From positions 1 to 64,000 of the forward strand of contig JAGDZR010000025.1 of assembly GCA_049115695.1 (NCBI GenBank): a DNA stretch of 64,000 nt, given 5' to 3'. Below are positions 19,092-26,611 of the stretch, piece by piece (the stretch's first letter is position 1; each line of letters starts with the position of its first letter). The notes under the pieces are model-generated. The model had not been told where the DNA came from. It saw only the letters and a program-made list of their open reading frames with translations, and searched no databases. This stretch comes from JAGDZR01 sp049115695 (GTDB lineage Bacteria > Bacteroidota > Bacteroidia > Cytophagales > Cyclobacteriaceae). Made by a program: the position numbers and the translations under genes.

Positions 19092-19110
19092 AATAAATAA
19101 TTATTGAAAC

Positions 19111-19728
19111 ATGAATAATTCTATAAGTTTAAAGGTGCTCTATATACTGACAAAAGTTGGTTATTGGGGGCTGATTGGACTGATCGGAATAGTCACTTTT
19201 GCTGGCTTCTTTATGATTGCGCTCGATCCGCAATTGATGAAATTGGGATTCCCATCAGATTTGTTTCTTGCCACTGAAGTGATATTCCTGGAATCAAATC
19301 CAGGTGTTCCCGTTGAGGTAGAACTGAGTGCATCCTCAATAGATATACCCGTCAAGTTTCTTGACACCCCAACTATATGCTATGTGCTGTTCATGACGCT
19401 TTTATGGTTGTCATGTTTGACAATGATTTTTCGATACTTCAAACTTTTCATGAAGCAAGTAGTCAATGGACACGTATTCGAAGAAGCCAGCATTTTTTTG
19501 GTTAAGAAAGCTGCACTTGGCTTGGTTATACTGGAGGTAATAGAGCTAATAAGTGCCATTATTGGGTACTACTATATTCAACGAAAGTTTGAGTTAGGGA
19601 ATTTAGAACATGACTTTTCATGGCCTTTCCTATCTTCAAACCTACTGCTTGCTTTGACGCTTTGGGTTCTTGCTCATATTTTCCAAAAGGGTCGAGCACT
19701 TGAAGAAGAACAAAAACTTACGGTATAG
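19111..19728 (+). CDS. DUF2975 membrane protein
   Basis: A 205-residue protein with four membrane helices (about residues 12-35, 85-108, 130-152 and 165-185) and a poorly conserved extracytoplasmic loop between the first two. The layout and the directly following small XRE-type regulator gene match the DUF2975 family, in which the pair is almost always found together. The family's function is unknown. A membrane partner that controls the small DNA-binding protein is a reasonable guess. Two bases separate it from the regulator gene. Confidence 0.85.
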   Translation: MNNSISLKVLYILTKVGYWGLIGLIGIVTFAGFFMIALDPQLMKLGFPSDLFLATEVIFLESNPGVPVEVELSASSIDIPVKFLDTPTICYVLFMTLLWLSCLTMIFRYFKLFMKQVVNGHVFEEASIFLVKKAALGLVILEVIELISAIIGYYYIQRKFELGNLEHDFSWPFLSSNLLLALTLWVLAHIFQKGRALEEEQKLTV

Positions 19729-19730
19729 CT

Positions 19731-19943
19731 ATGGCCATTATTGTGAATCTCGATGTGATGCTGGCAAAGCGAAAAATGTCCCTGACCGAATTATCGGAAA
19801 AGGTAGGCTTAACAATGGCTAACCTTTCAATTCTCAAGAAAGGTAAGGCCAAAGCTGTCCGTTTCTCTACACTTGATGCTATCTGTAAAGTACTTGACTG
19901 TCAACCAGGAGATATCCTCGAGTGGCAGGATCAGGACAACTAA
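19731..19943 (+). CDS. Small XRE-family regulator (YozG-like), partner of DUF2975
   Basis: This 70-residue protein is almost entirely one Cro/C1-type helix-turn-helix. MLAKRKMSLTELSEKVGLT is the first helix pair, MANLSILKKGKAKAVRF the recognition region, and STLDAICKVLDCQPGDILEW the typical YozG-type C-terminus. Full length for the family is about 70 residues. It probably represses its own operon by binding the palindrome at 19060-19074 (inference from position). The CPBP protease gene follows after 25 bases and may be in the same operon. Confidence 0.88.
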   Translation: MAIIVNLDVMLAKRKMSLTELSEKVGLTMANLSILKKGKAKAVRFSTLDAICKVLDCQPGDILEWQDQDN

Positions 19944-19968
19944 TTAATCTACATTAATCTTATTTGTT

Positions 19969-20775
19969 ATGAACTTAAAAATTAAGTCTCTTGGCTTTGC
20001 CTTGCTCTTTTGTGTCTTATTCAGGCTTTCTTTCGGCTTTGGTAGCTTTATTAATAACACTGTTCACGCAGACTATTATTGGTTCAGCCTCGGTGCTTAT
20101 GGAACAATTTCAGTTCTCTTGATAACTGCTGTATTCCTTAAAATTGAACGAAGAAAATTCAGGGATATTGGACTCAATTGGGAGTCCGGAACATTGCCTC
20201 GATTTATTAAAGGTGCCCTGTTCGGGTTTGTATTGACCTGGCTCATGACGCTGGTGATCATATTATTTGCTGATTTGAAAATTGAGCTTGCAGCCGACTA
20301 CAATGTGCCTGTTTTTCTATTCTGGTCTTCGGCTTGGATACCTCTTGGCTTCATGGAAGAAGTGGCCTTTAGGTCTTATCCCTTTCTCAAGCTAAACAAG
20401 GTGTTCGGACTCAGGATCACCCAGCTGGTTATCGCCATCTTATTTGCCTTGTATCATGTAGGTGAAGATTCAATAATAACGGCTTTCGTTGGACCAGGGA
20501 TTTGGGCATTTGTTTATGGGATGGCTGCTGTTTATTCTAAGGGCATTGCACTACCCACTGGTCTTCACTTTGCTGCAAACTTTGTATTGGCGTCCATGGG
20601 AGAAAAGAAGGGAGTTGATCCCGTGTTCATTGTAAATTATGTGACTGAACCTACTACCGCCATGCTTAATCAAACTCAATATATTGCCTATGCTGTGCAG
20701 TTTGTGATGTTGATCGTTTCGGTGGTGCTAATGGAGCGTTACATTAGATGTCACAAATCAGATTATGTCGATTAA
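19969..20775 (+). CDS. CPBP-family intramembrane glutamic endopeptidase
   Basis: A 268-residue polytopic membrane protein with the three CPBP/Abi (Rce1-type) motifs: EEVAFR (the EExxxR motif, about residues 130-135), ALYHVGED with its His, and LPTGLHFAANF with the third-motif HxxxN. The family cleaves membrane-bound substrates, including prenylated proteins and anti-sigma factors. Some members take part in bacteriocin self-immunity. It lies 25 bases after the DUF2975/XRE pair, and an ECF sigma factor gene is nearby on the opposite strand. A regulatory protease role is possible but unproven. Confidence 0.85.
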   Translation: MNLKIKSLGFALLFCVLFRLSFGFGSFINNTVHADYYWFSLGAYGTISVLLITAVFLKIERRKFRDIGLNWESGTLPRFIKGALFGFVLTWLMTLVIILFADLKIELAADYNVPVFLFWSSAWIPLGFMEEVAFRSYPFLKLNKVFGLRITQLVIAILFALYHVGEDSIITAFVGPGIWAFVYGMAAVYSKGIALPTGLHFAANFVLASMGEKKGVDPVFIVNYVTEPTTAMLNQTQYIAYAVQFVMLIVSVVLMERYIRCHKSDYVD

Positions 20776-20799
20776 TCACATGCGAAGGAACACTTTACC

Positions 20800-20932
20800 G
20801 CTGTTGGTGTTTTTTGACTGGTGTTGGTGTTTTCACCAACAGCTCGTTTGCCATCATATTAGTATGGATTGCTCCAGATTTTTCAGATACGTACTAATGA
20901 ATTCCTTGTCGGTCATAAGACCAACAAGGGCA
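20800..20932 (+). repeat. Two-hairpin intergenic element, copy 3
   Basis: The left hairpin is TGTTGGTG (20822-20829), loop TTTT, CACCAACA (20834-20841). Just before it is a partial second left arm (GCTGTTGGTGTTTT from 20800), as if that end had been duplicated. The right hairpin spans 20904-20929, with arms CCTTGTCGGTC and GACCAACAAGG around ATAA. The middle, including TATTAGTA and a complementary TACTAAT further on, aligns well with copy 4. It fills the gap between the convergent CPBP gene and the sigma-factor operon. Confidence 0.8.
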
Positions 20933-20942
20933 GGAGCTTTTC

Positions 20943-21239
20943 TTATTCACTTCGAGTAAATAGGTTCAAAAATCGTTTCAGTAGTCGCGTAATTAAATTT
21001 AGATCTCTGCGCATGGCATCTTTTTCAAATTGCGAGACTGATCCTTTCGTTTTTTTCCAGCTGGACTTTAAAACGGCAAGATCTGAATTGATTGAACGCT
21101 TTTCAAATTCACTGGATTTAGCTTTAAGCTCATTGACTAAATCCCTGATTTGAATGTTAATATGCCTGGACTGAGCTGAATTGATCCAGACGTCTTTTAA
21201 TTCTTGCCATGCTTGTTCATCTCTATTCATAGAAATCAT
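20943..21239 (-). CDS. Small hypothetical protein co-encoded with an ECF sigma factor
   Basis: A 98-residue soluble, charged, helix-rich protein with no recognised domain. Residues ~30-75 have coiled-coil character (LVNELKAKSSEFEKRSINSD). Its start overlaps the end of the sigma-factor gene by 17 bases, or 8 if the ATG at 21230 is used, so the two are translationally linked. Genes in this position often encode anti-sigma or sigma-modulating proteins, and some lack a membrane helix as this one does. That role is inferred from position only. Its stop is just outside hairpin element copy 3. Confidence 0.65.
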   Translation of the reverse strand: MISMNRDEQAWQELKDVWINSAQSRHINIQIRDLVNELKAKSSEFEKRSINSDLAVLKSSWKKTKGSVSQFEKDAMRRDLNLITRLLKRFLNLFTRSE

Positions 21240-21735
21240 TTTTAGTAGTTATACAACGTAAAAGTGCTTTGCGCGCTCTCTTCATTTTGACAGCTACATG
21301 ATTGGCCGTTAATCCGGTAATCCAGGCGATTTCTTTGTAAGAGAGCTCCTCAAGAGTCATGATGATAATGGACCGATCAACTTCTTCCAATTTTTGAATA
21401 CACTTGTAAAGTGCTTCATAGCGTTCTTCCTGTTCTGTTTCAGGAGTGATTGAAGGAGCTTCAAAGTGTATTGATTCAAGTCGAATGGGATTTTCATTTT
21501 TACTTGATCTTTGTTGAAAGCCCATGCAAACATTTAGCGCAATTCTGTACACCCATGTATTCACATTAGATCTTTCGTCAAATGATGGAAGGCTTTTCCA
21601 TATCTGATAAGTGACTTCCTGAAATAGATCTTCCGGTTCTAATGGAGCAACGGCATATACGACACAGATTCTATAAATCTTGCTTTTATTAGCTGCCAGG
21701 ATCTGGTCAAAATTATGTCTCGATGCTATAGGCAT
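21223..21735 (-). CDS. ECF RNA polymerase sigma factor (sigma-70 family)
   Basis: A 170-residue two-domain sigma factor. Region 2 covers about residues 10-75 (IYRICVVYAVAPLEPEDLFQ, then the -10-binding NVNTWVYRIALNVCM). Region 4 covers about 105-160 (YKCIQKLEEVDRSIIIMTLE and the HTH YKEIAWITGLTANHVAVKMK). It has the usual ECF length and no extension. A small cotranscribed gene follows. The regulon is not evident. A copy of the hairpin repeat lies about 94 bases before its start. Confidence 0.88.
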   Translation of the reverse strand: MPIASRHNFDQILAANKSKIYRICVVYAVAPLEPEDLFQEVTYQIWKSLPSFDERSNVNTWVYRIALNVCMGFQQRSSKNENPIRLESIHFEAPSITPETEQEERYEALYKCIQKLEEVDRSIIIMTLEELSYKEIAWITGLTANHVAVKMKRARKALLRCITTKNDFYE

Positions 21736-21800
21736 TTATCAATTGCTTGTTCCTACTTGTTTAGTTGCCACTTTTTGAAAAATATGACAACTCGTTTAAA

Positions 21801-21968
21801 AAATATTATTTATGGCTAGATCTTTTTAGCCGCTGTTGGTGTTTTCACCAACAGCCGTATTGTCATTTTATTAGTACGAATTGCTCCTCATAATTTTAGA
21901 AATGATTAATGAGTTCTTCGTCGGTCATAAGACCAACAAGGGCGGGAAATATTATATATGTCTAGATC
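21801..21968 (+). repeat. Two-hairpin intergenic element, copy 4, with flanking direct repeats
   Basis: The element spans about 21829-21946. The left hairpin is GCTGTTGGTG (21832-21841), loop TTTT, CACCAACAGC (21846-21855), a perfect 10-bp stem. The right hairpin spans 21916-21941 around loop ATAA, with two mismatches and one G-T pair. The end is AAGGGCGGG. Direct repeats of 22 bases flank it: 21801-21822 (AAATATTATTTATGGC and on) and 21947-21968 (AAATATTATATATGTC and on), identical at 20 of 22 positions. The right repeat abuts the element. This is the clearest sign of insertion with a target duplication. Confidence 0.8.
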
Positions 21969-22009
21969 AAGGGGGTTTATGCATAAGTCAATTAGGAAGA
22001 ATGTGAATT

Positions 22010-23581
22010 TTAATCTCTCGTGACTTTACTTCCCCACCAGTCTTCGTTGGGTAAGTAATCTTCTGATAGAAATTCGAGCCGTTCTCTTTCAAGTCGGGGT
22101 AACAATTGGTTTTGGATTCTGTCTTTGCGCCTAGCTGCCAGTTCTGCATCATACGCTTCGTCAATTGTTGGTGTCACTGCACCCACCTCATTGAGCCAAG
22201 CCGATAACTCGTTGAATAAATCAAGCGTTCGGTCGGGGTATTGACTTGAAACATCTTGCTTTTCCGCAGGATCAGTCGCTAGCTCATATAATTCATTTCT
22301 ATTGTCTTCCCAGTAATGGATGAGTTTCCACCCCTCCTTTAAAATAATAGAGCTGGGTTCTCCTCCCTGATTGCCATAGTGAGGATAATGCCAAAATAGC
22401 GGTCTATCTGGTAATGTTTCTCCTTCGAGAACGCCTTTCAGGCTCACACCATCCAGATGCTGATTTGGAACGAGATCGAGTTCTGCCAGATCCAGGAGAG
22501 TAGGGTAGAAGTCTGTGTTGATCACAGGGTATTCGATTAATTTTCTTTCAAGCCATGGCACGTGGATGAGGTAAGGTTCCTTGATGCCGCCTTCCCACTG
22601 ATAGCCTTTTCCACCTCTTAGAGGTAGGTTGGCAGTAGCAAACGCATCACCAGATGCAACTCCTCCATTATCAGAAGTGAAGACTACAATGGTATTTTTA
22701 TCAAGACCCAAATCCTTTAATGATGTTAGCACCAACCCAATGGCATCATCCATGGATTCCAACAAACCGGCATACACAGGGTTGTCCTGGACTTGTCGGA
22801 TAGGTAGAACTCTTTCCATCTGATATCCAGTGTCTTTCACTCCTGCCTCGACAGCTTTTTTGCTGTATTTTTGCCACTTTTCCTTGCTGGTTTGAATAGG
22901 AGCATGAACGGCGTAAAAGGAAAGAAAGGCGAAGAAGGTAGAATCTTTAGATGCTTTGATGAAGTCCACAGTCTCTTTGGCTAGCCTCATGGATAGATTT
23001 TCGCCAGCATCTTTATTTTCCAGTTTTGGATTTTCCCATGGTGAAAAGAAACCGCCAATCGGACTGCCTTTTTCCCAACCTCCAACATTGATGTCAAACC
23101 CATGGTCTTCTGGGTAGGAGCCTTCGTTCCCGAGGTGCCATTTGCCAGCAAAGAACGTCCTATAACCATTTGCTTGAAGTGCTTCAGGTAATGTGTAGTC
23201 TGCAGCAGGTAAATTGTGAACGTATTCCGCAGGTAACAACTTATCGTGCCGATTGTGCTTTCTCCAATCTTCACCTGCCGCAGCGCCGATCCAGTCTGTG
23301 ATGCCATGTCTGGCTGTAAACTTACCGGTCATGATACTGGCTCTGGATGGGCTGCATACCCGACTCGCGGCATAGCCATTGGTGAAGACAAAGCCTTGGT
23401 TGGCTAGGTTATCCAGATTAGGTGTTTCGTAAAATTTGGTACCCGTATATCCAAGATCAAAGGCACCCAGATCATCTGCCAAAATGAAAACTATGTTGGG
23501 TCGCCGGACCGCATTGTCTTTTTCAGAACTGCAAGCAGCAATAATTATCAAAACGAGGCAAAGGGAGAAAATACGTATCAT
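22010..23581 (-). CDS. Sulfatase lipoprotein (S1 family arylsulfatase-like)
   Basis: ATG 23581 gives a 523-residue lipoprotein with lipobox IAAC (Cys17); the frame is open 17 codons further upstream but that leader is not signal-like. The formylglycine motif CSPSRAS has its modified Cys at residue 76. The metal-binding DD is at 36-37 (ILADDLG), and the second metal/active-site part is VFTSDNGG. FAGKWHLG is the further conserved block. The protein hydrolyses sulfate esters, most likely on sulfated glycans from marine algae or animals; the exact substrate cannot be told. Activity needs a formylglycine-generating enzyme, which is not encoded in this window. Confidence 0.92.
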   Translation of the reverse strand: MIRIFSLCLVLIIIAACSSEKDNAVRRPNIVFILADDLGAFDLGYTGTKFYETPNLDNLANQGFVFTNGYAASRVCSPSRASIMTGKFTARHGITDWIGAAAGEDWRKHNRHDKLLPAEYVHNLPAADYTLPEALQANGYRTFFAGKWHLGNEGSYPEDHGFDINVGGWEKGSPIGGFFSPWENPKLENKDAGENLSMRLAKETVDFIKASKDSTFFAFLSFYAVHAPIQTSKEKWQKYSKKAVEAGVKDTGYQMERVLPIRQVQDNPVYAGLLESMDDAIGLVLTSLKDLGLDKNTIVVFTSDNGGVASGDAFATANLPLRGGKGYQWEGGIKEPYLIHVPWLERKLIEYPVINTDFYPTLLDLAELDLVPNQHLDGVSLKGVLEGETLPDRPLFWHYPHYGNQGGEPSSIILKEGWKLIHYWEDNRNELYELATDPAEKQDVSSQYPDRTLDLFNELSAWLNEVGAVTPTIDEAYDAELAARRKDRIQNQLLPRLERERLEFLSEDYLPNEDWWGSKVTRD

Positions 23582-23821
23582 ATCATGAAGTGAATTGAGG
23601 CTAAAGATAGTTAACCAATAGAGAGGATACACATCTTCTCTTATTGAGGATTATCATTGTATGAGTGACAGGGATTAGTCCAAAATGCACCATCACGTAA
23701 GATTTGATTATCAAACAAATGAAAGTAGCATTATCTTGTGTGTCAAGCGTAGGTGCCGGAAAATCACAACGATGAAGTTTATCCCTTACAGCTCCAACTG
23801 TAAATATGTTTATCAGTATTC

Positions 23822-24733
23822 ATGAAAAAAGTAATCATTGGCATACACGGTCTTGGAAATAAACCTTCAAAAAGGGTATTGACTAATTACTGGAAGAAAT
23901 CGATGCAAGAGGGTTTGAGCAAAGTTGATGAGGGTTTGGTCCTACCTGATTTTAGAATGGTCTATTGGGCAGATGTATTCAATGATGCCTTTCTGTCGCG
24001 AAGGAAGAGGTTGCCTGATGATCCTTATTACCTTGATGAACCATATGTTAGATCAATGCCCGGGATGGTTAGCGACGACCAAACCCTAAGACAAAAGGTG
24101 TTGGATTATCTCAATGTTCAGCTCAATCAGGTGTTTTTAAATGAGGACTTGACCCTTAATTATTCGTTCTTAACAGACCTTATATTGAAGAAGTACTTCA
24201 TAGAGTTGAGTGCCTACTTTCATGAAACCTGTTACGATGAAAATAAAATTGAATGCATGGCCAAAGACCTGATACGTAGAAGAGCTGTGCGAATGTTGCG
24301 TAAATATGAAGGATATTCCATCATGTTGGTGGGGCATTCGATGGGCTCGATTGTCGCCTTTGATGTGCTATCTTTTCTTGTGCCGGAAATCCAAATCAAC
24401 ACATTGGTCACGATAGGCTCACCGCTGGGTTTACCAATTGTGATCAGCAAAATTGCAGCTGAACAAAAAGTACGGAGTAACAAGGAAGCTATCATGAAGA
24501 CACCACCAGGTGTCGTGAGGCATTGGTTCAATTATTCTGATTTGACGGATAAAATTGCCTTTAATTATAAGCTTAGTGACGACTTTCGATCAAACGCACA
24601 TAGGGTGGGGCCGAAGGATGAGCTAGTGGTGAATGACTATATGATAGAAGGTGAGAGAAATCCTCATAAATCGTTTGGGTATCTGCGTACCCCTGCTTTT
24701 GCTAAAATGCTGAGAGATTTCATCATGTCCTAA
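23822..24733 (+). CDS. Cytoplasmic alpha/beta hydrolase (lipase/PGAP1-like)
   Basis: A 303-residue protein with no signal peptide. IGIHGLGN near the N-terminus is the oxyanion-hole loop, and GHSMGS (Ser173) is the nucleophile elbow. The third part of the triad may be H585-type residues near the C-terminus, such as NPHKSFGYLRTP, but this is not certain. The middle region carries a cap of charged helices (about residues 60-150). Substrate unknown. It stands alone between a minus-strand sulfatase and a minus-strand amidase. Confidence 0.7.
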   Translation: MKKVIIGIHGLGNKPSKRVLTNYWKKSMQEGLSKVDEGLVLPDFRMVYWADVFNDAFLSRRKRLPDDPYYLDEPYVRSMPGMVSDDQTLRQKVLDYLNVQLNQVFLNEDLTLNYSFLTDLILKKYFIELSAYFHETCYDENKIECMAKDLIRRRAVRMLRKYEGYSIMLVGHSMGSIVAFDVLSFLVPEIQINTLVTIGSPLGLPIVISKIAAEQKVRSNKEAIMKTPPGVVRHWFNYSDLTDKIAFNYKLSDDFRSNAHRVGPKDELVVNDYMIEGERNPHKSFGYLRTPAFAKMLRDFIMS

Positions 24734-24872
24734 TGGAAGTTTATTGAGTCTGTCAAGTTGCCCAGACTCATGGCATATTAGGTACATACCTACAAACTTA
24801 TTATAAATCTATAATTTTTCTTCCCACATTGTTAACGGTGTTATTTGACAATTGGGTGAATATCGGCTAGCA

Positions 24873-26507
24873 TCAATCTTGAAAATATGCGGGATGTTCG
24901 TCCTCATAATCACTCAACGATTGCAAATATCGAGCAAAAACAAGAATGCTGGCTTCATCGAAATGGTTTCCTATCAATGTAATGGAGCCAGGATTTCCAT
25001 TGGCATATGATCCATCAGGAAGCACCATACATGGATGACCTGTGAGATTTGTCATGAGTAATTGACGACTAAATGAAGTAGCAATCAATACATCAATGTC
25101 TTTCATCATCTCGTTGAATGCCAGGGTCAGTTGATATCTTAGTCGGTTTGCCTGAATGTATTCTACGGCCGGGATCAGTCTTGAAGCTCGAAATGAATTC
25201 GGCCATGCATTCTTAATTTGCCTTACCATTAAATCGTCTCTATTCGTTCTGGTGAGTTCATCAAATGCGGCCGCCGCTTCTGCACTGAGAATAAAGCTCA
25301 ATGCCTGCGTCGGAATCCCAGTAGGTAATTGTTTGTTAATTAAATTAATGCCTTCTTTATTCAGCTGAGCAATCAGGATGCTGTCATTCTGGAAGTTGAA
25401 TCTATTTGGGCCAAACTCACTTTCCAATATTCCAACTCTTAGTTGTTGAATGTCCTGTTCGCTATCATAGTTGTAAGGATAGTTTCTGACTGATAGATCC
25501 AGATCGTCTGTTCCTCGAATTGCTTCGAGGACGATGGCACAATCTATAGCATTTCGACAAATGGGCCCCAATTTGTCCATGCTCCAGCTTAAGGCCATTG
25601 CGCCATGTTTGCTTACTCTTCCAAATGTAGGCCTCAGTCCTGTTGCGCCACAACGAGTTGACGGGCTCACAATGGACCCCCAGGTTTCGCTACCGATGGC
25701 AAATGGCACTAAACCTGCTACAGTTGCGGAGGCAGATCCTGCGGATGATCCACTGCTCCCGACTTCCATATTCCAGGGATTCTTGGTTTTTCCTCCGTAC
25801 CAGACATCCCCCCAGGCCAATGCACCAAGTGTGAGTTTTGCCACCAAAATAGCACCTGCTTCTTCCAGTTTGTTGACTACTGTCGCCGAATAATTCAATT
25901 GTTGATCCTGGTAGGGGGCTGCACCCCATGTCGTGGGGTATTGAGCTACAGCCAATAAGTCTTTAGCTCCATAGGGTATACCATGCAAAGGTCCACGATA
26001 CTGACCCTTCGCTATTTCTTCATCTGCTCTTTTCGCTTGTGCAATGGCCAAAGAATCTGTGATAGTGATGACACAGGACAAGGTGTCCCCATATTTCTGC
26101 AGCCTGGCTAGAAACAGCTCTGTCAATTGAAGGGATGAGACTTTCCTCTCCTGGATTAGAGAGGCCAGTTGATGCACTGGATAAAATGCCAAATCATTCA
26201 AATTATCAGGCATTTTTACGTTCTCAGATAATCCCCAGTTGATGGCAACTTGTTTGTCTGGTACGACAACTTTATTGATGGGAGGGGTGAAAACAAGACT
26301 GTTACCTAAGTCATTAGGAAGTGGCATGTTTCGAATAGCTCCATAATTTTCTGCCTCTTCTTTAACTGATGGCGACATGGAGTCGAGCTCCTGACGATCA
26401 AAAGTCAACCCGATGATGTCAAGGGCTATTGACAAAGAATCAGAAGACTGAGAATAGGAATAAAAACTAATCAAGCAAAACGGTAAAAAGAAGACAAAGT
26501 GTCGCAT
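24873..26507 (-). CDS. Secreted amidase-signature enzyme
   Basis: The 544-residue protein has a signal peptide (about 1-19) and a full amidase-signature domain from residue ~105. The catalytic Lys is K182 in IPYGAKDLLAV. The Gly/Ser-rich stretch is residues 250-260, and the Ser nucleophile is likely S278 in GSETWGSIV. Family members hydrolyse amide bonds such as aryl or fatty-acid amides; GatA-type function in tRNA amidation is excluded by the signal peptide. A ~100-residue unassigned N-terminal part precedes the core. A perfect 20-bp hairpin separates it from the upstream permease gene on the same strand. Confidence 0.88.
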   Translation of the reverse strand: MRHFVFFLPFCLISFYSYSQSSDSLSIALDIIGLTFDRQELDSMSPSVKEEAENYGAIRNMPLPNDLGNSLVFTPPINKVVVPDKQVAINWGLSENVKMPDNLNDLAFYPVHQLASLIQERKVSSLQLTELFLARLQKYGDTLSCVITITDSLAIAQAKRADEEIAKGQYRGPLHGIPYGAKDLLAVAQYPTTWGAAPYQDQQLNYSATVVNKLEEAGAILVAKLTLGALAWGDVWYGGKTKNPWNMEVGSSGSSAGSASATVAGLVPFAIGSETWGSIVSPSTRCGATGLRPTFGRVSKHGAMALSWSMDKLGPICRNAIDCAIVLEAIRGTDDLDLSVRNYPYNYDSEQDIQQLRVGILESEFGPNRFNFQNDSILIAQLNKEGINLINKQLPTGIPTQALSFILSAEAAAAFDELTRTNRDDLMVRQIKNAWPNSFRASRLIPAVEYIQANRLRYQLTLAFNEMMKDIDVLIATSFSRQLLMTNLTGHPCMVLPDGSYANGNPGSITLIGNHFDEASILVFARYLQSLSDYEDEHPAYFQD

Positions 26508-26546
26508 GGCATTTGGTTTAAGGGAATGAATTTAGCCATTTGAACA

Positions 26547-26589
26547 TAAGTGCACAAGTGTAGATCAGCGATCTACACTTGTGCACTTA
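26547..26589. terminator. Perfect 20-bp hairpin between permease and amidase genes
   Basis: TAAGTGCACAAGTGTAGATC (26547-26566) is fully complementary to the bases 26570-26589 with only AGC as loop. There is no T run on either strand next to it. It lies between the end of the FtsX permease gene and the start of the amidase gene, both minus strand, so it probably ends the permease transcript. It is unusually long and symmetric for a terminator. Confidence 0.6.
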
Positions 26590-26611
26590 ACCTCGTTAAA
26601 TAGACGATTAA

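Larger units (their letters stand above)
18704..19110. other. Intergenic region with repeat element, direct repeats and operator
   Basis: The 407-base gap holds no gene. It contains two 25-base direct repeats (18880-18904 and 19027-19051), the second copy of the two-hairpin element between them, and a candidate operator and -7 box for the DUF2975/XRE pair. Each is listed separately. The first ~175 bases show nothing recognised. Confidence 0.6.

Noticed and set aside
20765..21153. Two plus-strand open frames (64 and 94 codons) over 20765-21153
   Set aside because: They run through hairpin element copy 3 and antisense to the small sigma-linked gene, and their translations resemble nothing.
9341..21946. 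Hairpin elements as a CRISPR array or integron attC sites
   Set aside because: Copies are kilobases apart in separate intergenic gaps with no regular spacers, cas genes or integron integrase.
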